Positions 6,897 through 16,854 of a stretch of DNA of 64,000 nucleotides are shown in pieces. Both the position numbers and the translations under genes were made by a program. Position 1 is the stretch's first letter; every line of letters begins with the position of its first letter. Source of the stretch: Bdellovibrionales bacterium CG10_big_fil_rev_8_21_14_0_10_45_34 (GTDB taxonomy: Bacteria; Bdellovibrionota; Bdellovibrionia; Bdellovibrionales; 1-14-0-10-45-34); the NCBI GenBank assembly GCA_002778785.1, contig PEZS01000002.1, positions 1 through 64,000 of the forward strand, written 5' to 3'. The notes below the pieces were generated by a model. It searched no databases, had not been told where the DNA came from, and saw only the letters and a list, made by a program, of their open reading frames with translations.

Positions 6897-9050
6897 GTGA
6901 TTGTCTCTTCTTTTAAAAAAAGTGCCGGATTTATTGTGGGTGTGTTTTTTGCCGCCGGCTTTCATTTTATTTATCCGTTTTTTCGCTCTTGGGAATTAGC
7001 CTACGCAGGCTGGGTCTATATCAAACTTCAAACTTTAGCACTTTTGAATGGGCGTATCTCGTTGGGCGATACGCCGTTTGAGTTACTACCCGATTTGGCC
7101 TGGGGTAGCGGAGTTCAACAAGTCTGGGGGCTAGCAGTTCCGCTACTCTATTTGCCCTTTGAGTGGATCTCGCAGACTTTTTGGCAAACTTCTTTTGGAG
7201 ATCGCATTGTCTTTTTTATCTATTTTTCGTGCGTTTGTGGCGCAATAGGTTGGAGCATCTCTTCCCACTTTCGAAAACACTTTTGGCTGAGCTCTTTGGC
7301 TGTAGCCGCATGTTTGTTAGTGATTTTGATGGCTCCCCTTTTTGGCGGGCTGCTATCAAAGACGTTCAGTCACTATGACGAATACGCCTTGATGGGAACG
7401 TTGTGGGCCCTGTTGGGGTTCGCCCTCTATTTTCATAAACATGCATCAAGGAGTTTACCGCTTGCAATTTTCGCCGCCTTGGTTTTTGCTTCACTTCCTC
7501 ACTTTCGCCCCACACTGACGGTCTACTCATTAGGATTTTGGCTCGCGACACTCGTTGCCTACGGGAATAAGCAAGAGCCTCACCGCCACAGAACCTTTGT
7601 TCTCACCAATATTCTTTTTGTTGTGTCGGCTGTCGCCCTTCTGTGGCTCAATCAACACAGGTTCGGCTCCCCACTTGAGTTTGGCCACAACCTAAATAGC
7701 TTTGGCAATCCTGTGAAGCTATTTGAGTGGAAGTTTGGCGCTCCCATTCAGCATGAGTCTCTCATCGCTCAGGCTAGCGATCTCATTAAGTCTATGACTT
7801 TTGATCGAATTTTAAGCGGCGACACTCATCATATTCCCGAACACGCCGATGTATTTGGAGTTCTGCGGTCCCGCTCGCTTTATGCTACAGCCTTTAGCTG
7901 GTGGGACTTGGCTTTTTCACTGGCGGTATTTCTGGCTGTGATATTTCGCCTGTTGGTGAGCCTTCGCCGCACAACAACCTGGCGTGATTGCGGCGAGATT
8001 TTCTCGACAAAGATTTTACTTTTAACAGGCATTCCATTTTTAGGGCTGTTTGTTTTTTATATGGGTCACCAACACCTCGCCACACGGTATTTTTTAGATT
8101 TCTTTCCGGCGTTGGTGCTATTAAAATTGTCGTTTGTTGTATTTGCTTGCCGAAAGCTATTTAGCGGCTACAAGTCAGGGTCTACTTTACACGACGCGAG
8201 CGCTGTGCTCAACTCTAATGCCGACAGGTTCGACACCCGGTATTCCAACCATATTAGCGCTGCACTCAGTTCTGAGGCTGACAGACTCGGCACTGAAGAT
8301 CCCAGTCACGCGCCGACCACAAACGCCTTACCTAAAAATCGTTTCTTCAAAAAACTAATCTTTTGGTTTCGCGCACACCGAAGAGCCGTATTGGCGAGCG
8401 GGGTGATTGCCCTCATCGCTATTGAGCTTTATCAATTCGTTGACCGCAAGACTCACTTTGTTTTGGCACAAAGAGAGCTTAGAACACTTGATAACGGTCT
8501 TAGTTTTATGGGAAGATACGGATCGGAGCGAAAACCAATTCCCACGCGTGTCACATGCACAGATTCGACACGCTTTGATCCGCTCACTTTTGGCGATAAG
8601 ACGGGTTGGTATCCAGATCAGGACTGCCGCGTCAGCATGGCTACCCAACTTTTTTTCGAAGACTTCACTTGCATCACTCTCCGTTACGAAATGGCTGACC
8701 CCGAAAGTCCTTTTACTTCCATTATTGCACCGAGGGTGAAACAAGGTATTCACTATTTGGTTGAGGTTAATACAACTAAGGAAGCAAATTTGTTCGTAAA
8801 AACGTTTTGCAATAGCGCCGGCTCTTACCTAGCATCTACCGAAAAACCAAATGATGACTCTGACTTTGGTTCTTCTTCGAAAACTTCCGGTCCGGCCGAC
8901 ACCTCCGACACTATCGGTAATTCTAATTCTGCGTCTGCCCATAATTTCACCGACTGGCGATATCGTATTGTTTTCATTGGTTGGATAACGAGCGAAGCAT
9001 TGAGCCTTGAGCCCTTACCACTAAGATTGCTTGAAGTTGCTGTTGATTAG
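6897..9050 (+). CDS. large polytopic membrane protein, unknown (glycosyltransferase-like topology)
   Basis: This 717-residue protein has about ten hydrophobic helices in its first 400 residues and one more near 500, then a C-terminal soluble region ending at the stop. The architecture resembles integral-membrane GT-C type proteins, but I could not identify a catalytic DD or DE motif with confidence. The annotation therefore stops at membrane protein. A Ser/Thr/Asn-rich segment (about 430-480) precedes the last helix, and another low-complexity patch lies near 650-680. GTG at 6897 is the only reasonable start and lacks a Shine-Dalgarno sequence. Confidence 0.7.
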   Translation: MIVSSFKKSAGFIVGVFFAAGFHFIYPFFRSWELAYAGWVYIKLQTLALLNGRISLGDTPFELLPDLAWGSGVQQVWGLAVPLLYLPFEWISQTFWQTSFGDRIVFFIYFSCVCGAIGWSISSHFRKHFWLSSLAVAACLLVILMAPLFGGLLSKTFSHYDEYALMGTLWALLGFALYFHKHASRSLPLAIFAALVFASLPHFRPTLTVYSLGFWLATLVAYGNKQEPHRHRTFVLTNILFVVSAVALLWLNQHRFGSPLEFGHNLNSFGNPVKLFEWKFGAPIQHESLIAQASDLIKSMTFDRILSGDTHHIPEHADVFGVLRSRSLYATAFSWWDLAFSLAVFLAVIFRLLVSLRRTTTWRDCGEIFSTKILLLTGIPFLGLFVFYMGHQHLATRYFLDFFPALVLLKLSFVVFACRKLFSGYKSGSTLHDASAVLNSNADRFDTRYSNHISAALSSEADRLGTEDPSHAPTTNALPKNRFFKKLIFWFRAHRRAVLASGVIALIAIELYQFVDRKTHFVLAQRELRTLDNGLSFMGRYGSERKPIPTRVTCTDSTRFDPLTFGDKTGWYPDQDCRVSMATQLFFEDFTCITLRYEMADPESPFTSIIAPRVKQGIHYLVEVNTTKEANLFVKTFCNSAGSYLASTEKPNDDSDFGSSSKTSGPADTSDTIGNSNSASAHNFTDWRYRIVFIGWITSEALSLEPLPLRLLEVAVD

Positions 9051-9069
9051 CATCGCCTTCGGTGTTGAG

Positions 9070-9092
9070 ACTTTGGTCGCATTGACCAAAGT
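9070..9092 (+). terminator. perfect 9-bp stem-loop after the membrane-protein gene
   Basis: ACTTTGGTC (9070-9078) and GACCAAAGT (9084-9092) form a perfect stem with a five-base loop, 20 bases after the stop at 9050. No T-run follows, so it may be an RNA-stabilising or factor-dependent end rather than a classical terminator. Confidence 0.4.
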
Positions 9093-9278
9093 GTATAGAC
9101 TATCGACGTCGAACTTTTTGCCAATTTGTCTCAAGTTGAAATAACTAAATTCGTTTTATTCCCCGCCTCAAACTAGATCGCATCTGACCGAGTCTGAGAC
9201 TAAATCGCCTTAAAGTAGGTCAAATTTGATTCCGATTGATATGGGTCGCTTGGTTTCATTCAAGTTTCTGGAGGTCGC

Positions 9279-11252
9279 GTGTTCCTAAAGAGCAAATCAG
9301 TCTGCAAAAAACTGAGTCGCATTTTAATGGGTCGTGCGGTTACCGCATTTTTTTCGGCAAGTTTAGTAGGTGCAATACTTCTTTCTGCGAATTCGTCTTT
9401 TGCTTCAGGTGATTGCGCATCTGTCTACTCGTCAATCGGGGGCCGAACATATGATTGCCAATGCACAGATGATCCCGCGGTTCGGGAGATTTGTTCCTCA
9501 GCTGGATTCGGTCCAGGAGCTGCGGGGGACGCCGGCGGAGACTTCGTTTTCTCTAACGATGGCGAACAAACCAACTCAGGCGGCTCCAATCAAAACACTC
9601 AGCCAATTTCGTGGGGGCCCAATCCCGGCGGGTACGGCGTACCTGATGGAAGCACTGGCAGCGGCGACAACAATGACTCACAGACCGGCGGAGGCTCAGA
9701 AACCAACTCTCCAATTACAAACGAGCAACAAAGTATTTTAGACAACTGCCTCGGATCCTTCGCGCAGGATCAACGGCTCATGGAGCAAATCAAAGCGCTT
9801 ATCGAGAAAAATCCGTGGGCGGCCGGTTGCTTCTTTGCTGGTATGGGCTTGGCTCAAAAACTTACACAAGCTTCAAGCGAATATAAGTCTTATGTTAACT
9901 CAGGCGGCGACCCACGGGCTGGTGCAGGTGTGGGCTCCTTCGGAGCGGACAGTTTGTTGAACGTTATGGTCAAAGGCGCTAAAGGGTTTTGGCAGGGTCT
10001 AATTTCTCGCCTAGACGACGCAAGGAACAAAGTTAGCAGCAGAAAACAGCTTGCCGAAGCTAGTGCGAATATGTGCCAGAGGCGGCCTGCGAGTTTAACA
10101 GGAGTTTCCTACGAAGAAAGAATGATGGCTCAAGAAAAGGCGAAATCAAATGAAGATCCAATCACAGAGATGTTTCAAGTCCTTACCGAATTTGCCGGGC
10201 AAGGTGGCCTTGACGCCGTTGAGTGGACCACTAATCTCGAAACCGTCAAACTGATCACTCAGATCCCAAACTTCGGAGGTAATGATGCGAACCCCGGGGA
10301 TGCACTATGCATAAGAGGGCCATTAACTCCCACAAAAGACAATATCCAGAAACAAACAGACAGATTCAATCAATACATCAACGGCATGCAGTGTAAGCAA
10401 TGGGGTGAAATTGGATTAGAGCTAATCAATCTTTATGGCACAGGCTCTCTCGCCTCTGCAGCGGCAAGATCTGCTTTTGTTGCAAGAATAACAAACACTA
10501 TTAAGGCGACTGGCACCCTAGCTCGAGATGTCTATATGGCATTTGGTTCGGACGGAGCCACCCTTGGCGCTTTCGGCGCAAATGTGCGAATGAACATGCC
10601 ATCAATAACAAAGGCCTTCGGCGACTTTTTTCATACGGTCAAGCCGTCAGGCACACCCGTTCGAATGAGAATTCAACATGTAATGGACGACGGCACCAAG
10701 GTTAAATATGACGTACAGGGCGCTGTTAACAATCATGGTACCCTTCAAGGTACCGCAAGAACTTTAGACGACGTCGGGCTGCCAGCTGCTATTACTGTCG
10801 ATATACAGACGGGCGTTATTGGGGCAGGCACAATTGGTGGCCGAACAATAACAGGGGCAGAAGTCATTGAAATTTCTACGGTTATCCCGAAATCTCTCTC
10901 ATACGGTGGCTCAGGGAACACTGCCACTCTCGCTCGAGACCTTACCTCATCAGGGGTTCCTATTGGATCACCAATTAAGATCAACGGCTCTGGCCTTACC
11001 GTTGAAGTTTTAGACGCGGGCGGTGCTTTTAACGTTGGCCACAGGTTACAAATGCCAGAGGTGAGAATGACTTTTGTAAGCACTGAAGGAGAAAAAATTT
11101 TTGGGACGGTTACACTGAGAAACGCAGGGCAAGACGTATTGGCGAAAGTAGCGGTAAGTGGTGACAAAGTTCAATCAGCACTCGCACCGGGAGTGTTTCA
11201 GTCGAAAGTTAATGTGCGAGACATATTAAAAAACTGTCAAAATCTGAACTGA
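9279..11252 (+). CDS. large exported protein of unknown function
   Basis: This 657-residue protein has an N-terminal signal peptide (hydrophobic core FFSASLVGAILLSA, then SSFASG). A cysteine-containing segment (DCASVYSSIGGRTYDCQC) and a Gly/Ser/Asn-rich linker (about 75-145) follow. A helical middle and a beta-rich C-terminus with a terminal cysteine complete it. GTG 9279 is preceded by GGAGG (9270-9274). I recognise no domain. It lies 28 bases upstream of another exported protein, and the two probably form one unit that contributes to the cell surface. The function is unknown. Confidence 0.7.
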   Translation: MFLKSKSVCKKLSRILMGRAVTAFFSASLVGAILLSANSSFASGDCASVYSSIGGRTYDCQCTDDPAVREICSSAGFGPGAAGDAGGDFVFSNDGEQTNSGGSNQNTQPISWGPNPGGYGVPDGSTGSGDNNDSQTGGGSETNSPITNEQQSILDNCLGSFAQDQRLMEQIKALIEKNPWAAGCFFAGMGLAQKLTQASSEYKSYVNSGGDPRAGAGVGSFGADSLLNVMVKGAKGFWQGLISRLDDARNKVSSRKQLAEASANMCQRRPASLTGVSYEERMMAQEKAKSNEDPITEMFQVLTEFAGQGGLDAVEWTTNLETVKLITQIPNFGGNDANPGDALCIRGPLTPTKDNIQKQTDRFNQYINGMQCKQWGEIGLELINLYGTGSLASAAARSAFVARITNTIKATGTLARDVYMAFGSDGATLGAFGANVRMNMPSITKAFGDFFHTVKPSGTPVRMRIQHVMDDGTKVKYDVQGAVNNHGTLQGTARTLDDVGLPAAITVDIQTGVIGAGTIGGRTITGAEVIEISTVIPKSLSYGGSGNTATLARDLTSSGVPIGSPIKINGSGLTVEVLDAGGAFNVGHRLQMPEVRMTFVSTEGEKIFGTVTLRNAGQDVLAKVAVSGDKVQSALAPGVFQSKVNVRDILKNCQNLN

Positions 11253-11280
11253 TTTCAAGATACCTTGAGGGGATTAATTT

Positions 11281-12948
11281 ATGGGGCTAAGCCGGCGGCA
11301 AAAACTAAAGACTGTTTTCTCACTCACAGTCGTCTTGGGCGTCGTTATGATGTTTTTATTTCAGAATCTAACCACCAGCGGACCATTTTATTTGTGGTAT
11401 TGCCAGAGCTGGCAATACCCACAGATTTCAGATGTAACAATTGAAGTAAATGCGTGGCATTTTGCAAAAAATGATGAGACTCAATTTTTTATAGTAAATA
11501 GTGATCACACGTGGAATGTGGACTCCCCAGACCTGGTAGTTAGAGGCGATGGACTTACGCCAAAAGCCTCTGCGACCTTTCTTGCCAAGAATTTCAATCA
11601 GGCCGGGAAGAACGTAATGGTTGTTACATCAAAGCCTGACCCGGTCCGTTTACGCTCTGTATCGGATGCTGAACTGCTGGTTGGAAGCGGAAGTGAGTCG
11701 TTAGACACTTGCGTCCCCTTCGAAGGAACTGCTCTGCTTCAAGAAGTCGAAAAACTCAAAAAGATGGCGCAACAAGTACTCACCATCCCGCCATCGTCAC
11801 CCGAATTCGATGCCCTTTATGCTGGGTTAGCGGAGGGATCGCCTGTGATAGAGGTAACCGCGGCATACGCCAATTGCGGGACACTTGCCCATGGGCAGTC
11901 GCAAGAAAAGGTTGAAGGAAACTATTCCCCAGAGCCGCAGCAGTGCCCTAACGGTGGCAATCTCACATATACCTATCAAAAACTTGTCAATCGGACTTGC
12001 AACAACGGCCAACTTGTTTTTGTCTCTGAAAGAAAGGGTCAACTTGTCGCAAGTGCGGGCCAATGTAATCCGCCGTCTATTCAATTCACCGTCAACGGTC
12101 TGAAAAACATCACTGTCGATCCCCTTAGCAAAGTCAACTATGCGTGGTCTAGCCAAGGCGTCGCAACTGTCACCAGCACCTACTCCGCTACAAAATCTTT
12201 TTGTGGTGTTAGCTCCTTTGGTGCGTGGGAAGCAAAGACAACAAGTGGTGCCATTTCAAGTGCACTCATTCAGACTTGTCAGGCAGGCATCGCATTCACC
12301 TTAACCGTGCGTGGTGTCTCTTCAACTGGGCAAGTTGTCACTAGCTCTGTCGTTGTTAATGTGCGAGCGCCTAAACCCACTTTAAAAATCAACGCCACCG
12401 GCTACACTGTAGGTCAACAACCCACCTACACCGTCAGCGGAGCCGCGCCCAATGAAAAAATCTTCTGGCGCAGCACGAAGGATTACTATTCGACTGGTGA
12501 AACCGCCTCTTACTACGGGCACATCACTGACGCCACTGGTAGCTGGAGCGGCAAAGGCGGAATTTTTACCAGCTCTGACGCCGGCAACTGGATGAAGGAA
12601 GTCACTATCGGTGGGCGAGCAAGCTCCGTAAACTTTCAAGTCAAAAATGCTTCGACTTATTTGCCGCTCAGCTCTGTCGGCCCTACGAACCCAACCATTG
12701 ATGGCGTCAACAGTCGCGGGGTGATCGGCGGCATTCAACACATGGAGGTCTTTGGAACATTCTCTTCAAGTGGCAATAGTGTTTTGATGAACTGTACAAG
12801 GGATTCAAGATCCGTTTCAATTACTTACCAAAGCGCTAGTCAAATCAACATTGCTTGGACTCCAAAAACCACGACTGCTTTTTGTAGCATTAATGTTTCC
12901 AACTCCAAAGGCACCTCGAATGCTATGTGGCTTGGATTTATTAATTAG
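11281..12948 (+). CDS. exported protein with Ig-like beta-rich C-terminus, unknown
   Basis: This 555-residue protein starts with a membrane helix or uncleaved signal (TVVLGVVMMFLFQNL). The mature part is beta-rich. The region from about 260 to 360 looks like an immunoglobulin or PKD-like sandwich (FTVNGLKNITVDPLSKVNYAWSS cut at its ends), and a related segment follows near 360-460 (TVSGAAPNEKIFWRS). Several cysteine pairs suggest disulphides, consistent with a periplasmic or outer location. The ATG is preceded by GAGGGGATTAATT. It follows the 9279-11252 gene closely, so both are likely co-transcribed. No enzyme motif is seen. Confidence 0.7.
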   Translation: MGLSRRQKLKTVFSLTVVLGVVMMFLFQNLTTSGPFYLWYCQSWQYPQISDVTIEVNAWHFAKNDETQFFIVNSDHTWNVDSPDLVVRGDGLTPKASATFLAKNFNQAGKNVMVVTSKPDPVRLRSVSDAELLVGSGSESLDTCVPFEGTALLQEVEKLKKMAQQVLTIPPSSPEFDALYAGLAEGSPVIEVTAAYANCGTLAHGQSQEKVEGNYSPEPQQCPNGGNLTYTYQKLVNRTCNNGQLVFVSERKGQLVASAGQCNPPSIQFTVNGLKNITVDPLSKVNYAWSSQGVATVTSTYSATKSFCGVSSFGAWEAKTTSGAISSALIQTCQAGIAFTLTVRGVSSTGQVVTSSVVVNVRAPKPTLKINATGYTVGQQPTYTVSGAAPNEKIFWRSTKDYYSTGETASYYGHITDATGSWSGKGGIFTSSDAGNWMKEVTIGGRASSVNFQVKNASTYLPLSSVGPTNPTIDGVNSRGVIGGIQHMEVFGTFSSSGNSVLMNCTRDSRSVSITYQSASQINIAWTPKTTTAFCSINVSNSKGTSNAMWLGFIN

Positions 12949-13222
12949 TTAGTGTGTCGAAGTTTTTAGCCGCCAATTGGTTTCATTTTTAATGCGGGAT
13001 GGGTAAATGACACAGCCACCTCCCCATAGCAGTCTTCTAGGAGAAGCTCTAAAAATCAGTTACAGATTTTTAAAAATTAACCGTTCTAAACTGACGGCCT
13101 ACGTTGAAGCACTTGTATCATTTTAAAACAACCGTCTACTTAAACTGACTCAAAATTGTGCTCATTGCCGACACCCGACTTTCCGATAGGTATTTTAGTC
13201 TATTTTTTATCGAGGTACGTTT

Positions 13223-16200
13223 ATGATTATGAGACTAATGAAATGCCTTCTTATACTTGTGAGCTCACTTTTGCTTTCAAGCTGTGGCTTCCTCACTGAG
13301 TCCATAACGAATCTCGCGGGCGGATCAGCCCCAGCAGCTATTGTTCTAAAGCAACCCTCAATTAAGCAAGTGCAACTTAAACTCGATCCAGACGACAATC
13401 AAAATATTCAGTCAAAGGCTTCCGTTAATTGGTCGTTAGAGAACGCTGAAGGGCTTGCTGGCCTTGTCTTCACGGCTCGGGCGTTCGCAGGTAACAGCTG
13501 TTCTGGAACTCTCTTAGACGAAACTGAAACCACCAGTTTATCTGCTTTACTGAGCGTGGTGCCGAACTCCCAAAGTAGCGTTAGAATCTGGGCGCGCCTT
13601 CAATCGCAGGAACTTCACTCCAATTGCGAAACCATTGAAAGCTTTGGTGGCATCAGCCTACTTAACGACATCAATAAAATTCCAACAGCCTTAGGCTTTC
13701 GCACGCTCATTCACGAAAACAAGCTCTTCTTTGCAAATGCAGATTCGGCGAAAGGCATGGAGCTGTGGGTATCTTCAGGATCTCCTTCCGATGCGCAGAT
13801 GATCAAAGACATTTACACCGGGCCGGAAAGCTCAGAACCCCAAGAACTCGTCGCATTTGGCGACAAAGTTGTTTTCTCAGCTATCGACCCTGTATATGGT
13901 CGTGAACTCTTTATCACTGATGGAACTTCTGACGGCACCTTTCGAATTTCTGATATTGCGCCGGGCGATCTTTGGTCAAGCCCTCGCCACATGAAACAAG
14001 TTGGCAACAAGCTTTTCTTCTCGGCATACAACGAGGCGATAGGCTCTACACTATATGTGACTGAAGGCACGCTAGAGTCGACCAAACTCGTGAGCGATCC
14101 CCTGCCCGCTTCGCAAACCGCGAACACTTTACTTAATTTTTCGGAAGTCGGCGGCAAACTGCTTTTTCGAGTTAACAGCCACCCCACTTATGGAAGTGAA
14201 TGGTGGGTCTCTGACGGAAGTGAGTCGGGCACTCAAATCTTTTTTGACTTAAACCCAGGCACGGCGAGCGGCTTGACCGGCAACTTCTTTAACTGGAAGT
14301 CAAAGGTGTACTTTCAAGGATCAACTGCCGCAGAGGGACCGGAAGTGTATGTGTCAGACGGAACTGTTGCTGGCACAGTCATGGTGGCTTCTGAACCCGG
14401 TGCCGGAGGACTTGGATTTCAATCTCCTTACGGATTCGGAAACAAAATTTTCTTTTCGCCCACAAATGTAGACCAAGAACCTTGGATATCAGACGGCACC
14501 CCCGGGGGCACAGCACAAGTCAGCAACATCAATGCAGGAAACCACTCGTATGCAAGAGCCGTAGGTGCTATTGGCGATCAGGTCGTCTTTCGCGCAGACA
14601 ACGGCACGACTGTTGATCTCTATAGCTCTAATGGATCGGGAATCACAAATCTTGGAACTCTCATTTCGCGAACCTATGGTGGAAGCTTCACGCTAGCAAC
14701 CGGCCTATTTGCTAGAGGTGATGCCAATCTCGGATCCAATCTCTTTTTTGGATTCCAGAATATCTACGACAAAGGACAAGAGATCTATAAGACCCTCCTA
14801 ACAGGTGGAGTCTCTGTAGCCGTAGATGCCTTCACCGGCATAAGTTCTTCGGGAGCCCAGGTACTCGGAAATTTAGGTGGAAAAGTGATTTACTCAGCTT
14901 ACGACGGCACTGAACCTGCGTTGTTTATGTGGGACGGCGCTACTTCGCCTATAAAGCTTTCCGAATTTAACATCTCGGATGGACTCGGCACCGTTACTGG
15001 CGCTTTTGATTTTCAAAGTCCCGACTCAAATGATTTTTATTACGCCTATAATGGATCACTTGGTTCTGGGTATCTACGAGTTCGAAAGTCCGACGGCTCA
15101 GTAGTGCGGATTGAACCCACAGCAACGTCTCTAAGAGTGCGAAATCCCAACACCTCGGGTATTTACAAAGGTTATCAAAGAATTGCTGCCGGACTGTTTA
15201 TGGTGGACTGCGAATCCGACACTGCCGGCATAGAGCCCTGCGTGCTCAATGAAAATAATAACACGGTCAGCTTACTTAAAGATACGCGCGCAGGAGTAAC
15301 CAACGCTACATCTCCTTCGCTGAACAATCGATCGATTGAATTTAATGGAAAAGTTTATTTTGGAGTAGGAGCAGCTGGAGAACTTTGGGAGACAGATGGC
15401 ACTGAGGCCGGAACAAGTTTGCTTTTGACTATTCCGAACTCTGGAGGGTTCGCACCCAAAATGTTCGCTCGTTTTGGCTCTCACTTCTACTTTATAGGTA
15501 GAAATACCGATTACCGACTCTACAAGTCTGATGGTACTGTGGGCGGGACAACTTCTATACACACTTTTCCGGCTGGGCAAACTCCTAGAGATTTGGAATC
15601 AATCGGCACCACGCTCATTGTCTTGATGAACTCGGGCCAGGTGTGGACTTCTGACGGGGATACCACTACTGCCCTCCTTAAGGATCTTTATCAAGCTGCA
15701 GGCGGTTTTATGATGGATGACACCGTCTACAATGCCGGCAATAAAATATTCTTTAGCTGGAATGACGGTGCTTCGGGGTTAGAGATATTCGTTTCTGATG
15801 GCACCGTCGCCGGAACTGGGCCTCTTGAAATTGTTCCAGGAGCGACCGGCGCCGGCGTAAACGGAGCCTTCTTGGTGGCGGGCACGGGTCGGATCTACTT
15901 CTCTGCTAACGATGGAACTAACGGAGCCGAGCTTTGGACCTCAGACGGAACCATCGCAGGTACGAAAATGGTTAAAGATGGTTGTCCTGGAACTTGCGGT
16001 CTTACACCGATGAATATTTCTTTAACTGACGATGGCAGTATTTTCTTTCAAGCAAACTCGAATGGAGATTCGTCCCTCAGCGGAATCTGGCGCTCTGATG
16101 GCACAAATGCTGGCACCTATCGCCTTCGATCTGTCTATCCAGGTAGCACTCTAACTCTCGCATCCAAGGTCTTTCAAACGTCAGCCACACAGTTTTTGCT

Positions 16201-16255
16201 TATTGGAACGCATCCGATTCACGGGACAGAAATATTTAAGTTAAGAACAGAGTGA
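13223..16255 (+). CDS. giant lipoprotein with repeated DGT..GT beta-propeller-like units
   Basis: This 1010-residue lipoprotein has a type II signal peptide (LLILVSSLLLSSC, lipobox cysteine near residue 21). The mature protein contains more than ten repeats of about 45-60 residues. Their core pattern is E-L-W/F-V-S/T-D-G-T-x-x-G-T followed by a short hydrophobic stretch, for example ELFITDGTSDGT, EVYVSDGTVAGT, ELWTSDGTIAGT and EIFVSDGTVAGT. Such ELWxxDGTxxGT repeats are known from large surface proteins of myxobacteria, bdellovibrios and planctomycetes, and probably fold as a propeller. ATG 13223 follows a GAGG site. A role in adhesion or surface structure is inference. Confidence 0.8.
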   Translation: MIMRLMKCLLILVSSLLLSSCGFLTESITNLAGGSAPAAIVLKQPSIKQVQLKLDPDDNQNIQSKASVNWSLENAEGLAGLVFTARAFAGNSCSGTLLDETETTSLSALLSVVPNSQSSVRIWARLQSQELHSNCETIESFGGISLLNDINKIPTALGFRTLIHENKLFFANADSAKGMELWVSSGSPSDAQMIKDIYTGPESSEPQELVAFGDKVVFSAIDPVYGRELFITDGTSDGTFRISDIAPGDLWSSPRHMKQVGNKLFFSAYNEAIGSTLYVTEGTLESTKLVSDPLPASQTANTLLNFSEVGGKLLFRVNSHPTYGSEWWVSDGSESGTQIFFDLNPGTASGLTGNFFNWKSKVYFQGSTAAEGPEVYVSDGTVAGTVMVASEPGAGGLGFQSPYGFGNKIFFSPTNVDQEPWISDGTPGGTAQVSNINAGNHSYARAVGAIGDQVVFRADNGTTVDLYSSNGSGITNLGTLISRTYGGSFTLATGLFARGDANLGSNLFFGFQNIYDKGQEIYKTLLTGGVSVAVDAFTGISSSGAQVLGNLGGKVIYSAYDGTEPALFMWDGATSPIKLSEFNISDGLGTVTGAFDFQSPDSNDFYYAYNGSLGSGYLRVRKSDGSVVRIEPTATSLRVRNPNTSGIYKGYQRIAAGLFMVDCESDTAGIEPCVLNENNNTVSLLKDTRAGVTNATSPSLNNRSIEFNGKVYFGVGAAGELWETDGTEAGTSLLLTIPNSGGFAPKMFARFGSHFYFIGRNTDYRLYKSDGTVGGTTSIHTFPAGQTPRDLESIGTTLIVLMNSGQVWTSDGDTTTALLKDLYQAAGGFMMDDTVYNAGNKIFFSWNDGASGLEIFVSDGTVAGTGPLEIVPGATGAGVNGAFLVAGTGRIYFSANDGTNGAELWTSDGTIAGTKMVKDGCPGTCGLTPMNISLTDDGSIFFQANSNGDSSLSGIWRSDGTNAGTYRLRSVYPGSTLTLASKVFQTSATQFLLIGTHPIHGTEIFKLRTE

Positions 16256-16545
16256 ACCCGTCTCTTTTTGAAACTTGAACAACATTTCTCATTTTGGTAC
16301 GCAGAAAAGCACCGAGCTGAACTGCCGAGGCAAGCTAGTGAGGCTCGAAGGTGTTGAGCATTTACACAGTGAGAACTCTTTCAACAACTCTTCCGATTGA
16401 ATAAACAAACCAACGAGTTACACTAAAGTTTTACGATAAACAGACGCAATTATCTTAAACCTGGTGGTTTCATCTACTCTTTATTACGACCTAGAATGGC
16501 ACCTTGATTGCAACCTTAACTTTCACAAAGAAAGAGGGGTTTGAG

Positions 16546-16773
16546 ATGAAGCACATTTTATTTTTCGCGATCGCATCACTGTTTTCGGTAGGCCTTTCAG
16601 TTTCAGATGTTACAAAAGGGCAGGTAGAGAAGTTATCTGTTAGCGATATCGGGTTTACTGCAGCTAACGCAGGATGCTCCGGTTATGCAGTTACTTCCGC
16701 TTCATGCACGATGTTCGTCATAGATTGTGGAGAACGAAATCTTCGCATTTCCTTTGCCGGCGCTTGTTATTAG
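16546..16773 (+). CDS. small exported cysteine-rich protein, unknown
   Basis: This 75-residue protein has a signal peptide (MKHILFFAIASLFSVGLS). The mature part has four cysteines (GCSGY, SASCTM, VIDCGE, GACY) that could form two disulphides. The frame opens at 16504, but AGAGGGG before the ATG at 16546 and the signal sequence support the shorter version. It stands alone between larger genes. I do not recognise a family. Confidence 0.6.
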   Translation: MKHILFFAIASLFSVGLSVSDVTKGQVEKLSVSDIGFTAANAGCSGYAVTSASCTMFVIDCGERNLRISFAGACY

Positions 16774-16854
16774 TAAAGAAATCGTCACATTCCGACGAGG
16801 AATTAAGACTTAGTTTATTTTATATCGCTGCCCGCTGAGAAAGTGAGCCCAACG

